Below, in pieces: positions 5,148 to 5,183 of a stretch of DNA of 5,183 nucleotides. Numbering within the stretch: position 1 is the first letter of the stretch; each line of letters begins with the position of its first letter. A model generated the notes under the pieces. It worked only from the letters and a program-made list of their open reading frames with translations, made no database searches and was not told the DNA's origin. The DNA comes from Firmicutes bacterium UBA1535 (GTDB lineage Bacteria; Bacillota; Clostridia; Tissierellales; Sedimentibacteraceae), in contig DCPV01000248.1 of assembly GCA_002323775.1 (NCBI GenBank), positions 1 through 5,183 of the forward strand. Reading direction: 5' to 3'. A program made the translations under genes and the position numbers.

Positions 5148-5176
5148 TTGACTAAAGGAACATGTGTTCGTATAAA
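5148..5176 (+). promoter_or_regulatory. Strong promoter with a LexA/DinR-like box in its spacer
   Basis: TTGACT (5148-5153) and TATAAA (5171-5176) each match the sigma-A consensus at five of six bases, with an ideal 17-bp spacer. Transcription would start near the right edge and serve a gene outside the window. Within the spacer, GAACATGTGTTC (5158-5169), followed by G, fits the Gram-positive LexA/DinR operator pattern GAAC-N4-GTTC, and GAACA and TGTTC form a dyad around TG. A repressor bound there would block RNA polymerase directly. This suggests that the next transcript is switched on by DNA damage; it rests on sequence match alone. Confidence 0.6.
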
Positions 5177-5183
5177 GGTTATA

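Noticed and set aside
5162..5183. ATG at 5162 as the start of the next gene (MCSYKGY...)
   Set aside because: The AAAGGA upstream is only two bases from the ATG, too close to work, and the codons fall within the promoter spacer and -10. The next gene more likely starts beyond the window.
1..5183. CRISPR array, tRNA, rRNA, insertion sequence or att site
   Set aside because: No regularly spaced repeats, no cloverleaf or rRNA-like stretch, no transposase or integrase gene, and no element end could be seen in the window.

Overview
The window looks like the DNA-processing part of an integrative and conjugative element (ICE) of the Tn916 / ICEBs1 / ICESt3 type, from an AT-rich Gram-positive bacterium, most likely a member of the Lactobacillales. 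The evidence is the gene order (FtsK-like coupling protein, then oriT, then a Rep_trans/MobT-type relaxase, then small genes), an oriT core that resembles the ICEBs1/Tn916 type as I recall it, and purine-rich Shine-Dalgarno (SD) sites. The genus cannot be fixed from this sequence.

Layout, left to right. Positions 2-1102 hold the 3' part of the coupling ATPase gene, whose 5' end lies outside the window. Positions 1103-1346 carry a 13-codon ORF overlapping its stop, several TTTGTGAA-like repeats and a terminator for the minus strand. Positions 1347-2306 (minus strand) encode a membrane-anchored S41 peptidase closely resembling the nisin resistance protein NSR. It has its own terminator and appears to be cargo set against the direction of the transfer genes. 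A 10-bp direct repeat (1105-1114 and 2411-2420) brackets this cassette. Positions 2443-2487 hold a 14-residue ORF with a good SD, and 2530-2823 encode a 97-residue helical protein that I do not recognise, followed by a terminator at 2835-2877.

Positions 2880-3206 have no convincing gene but are dense in structure: a GC-rich nested palindrome (2889-3033) that could be a single-strand origin (sso), the oriT nick hairpin (3047-3078), small hairpins and a 9-bp direct repeat, and a hairpin just upstream of the best SD for the relaxase. The relaxase (best start 3207, stop 4859) has an N-terminal extension, a helix-turn-helix and a Rep_trans-like catalytic domain. A 59-residue ORF of unknown function follows (4932-5111). 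The right edge (5148-5176) holds a near-consensus promoter whose spacer contains a LexA/DinR-like dyad, pointing to a DNA-damage-responsive transcript leading out of the window.

How the parts would work together: the relaxase nicks at oriT and stays bound to the transferred strand, the coupling ATPase delivers that complex to the mating channel, and the sso-like structure would prime complementary-strand synthesis. The NSR-like peptidase would give the host a lantibiotic-resistance trait that moves with the element. The main open points are the true start of the relaxase, how transcription passes the antisense peptidase gene and the 2835-2877 terminator, and whether the right-edge promoter is SOS-controlled.
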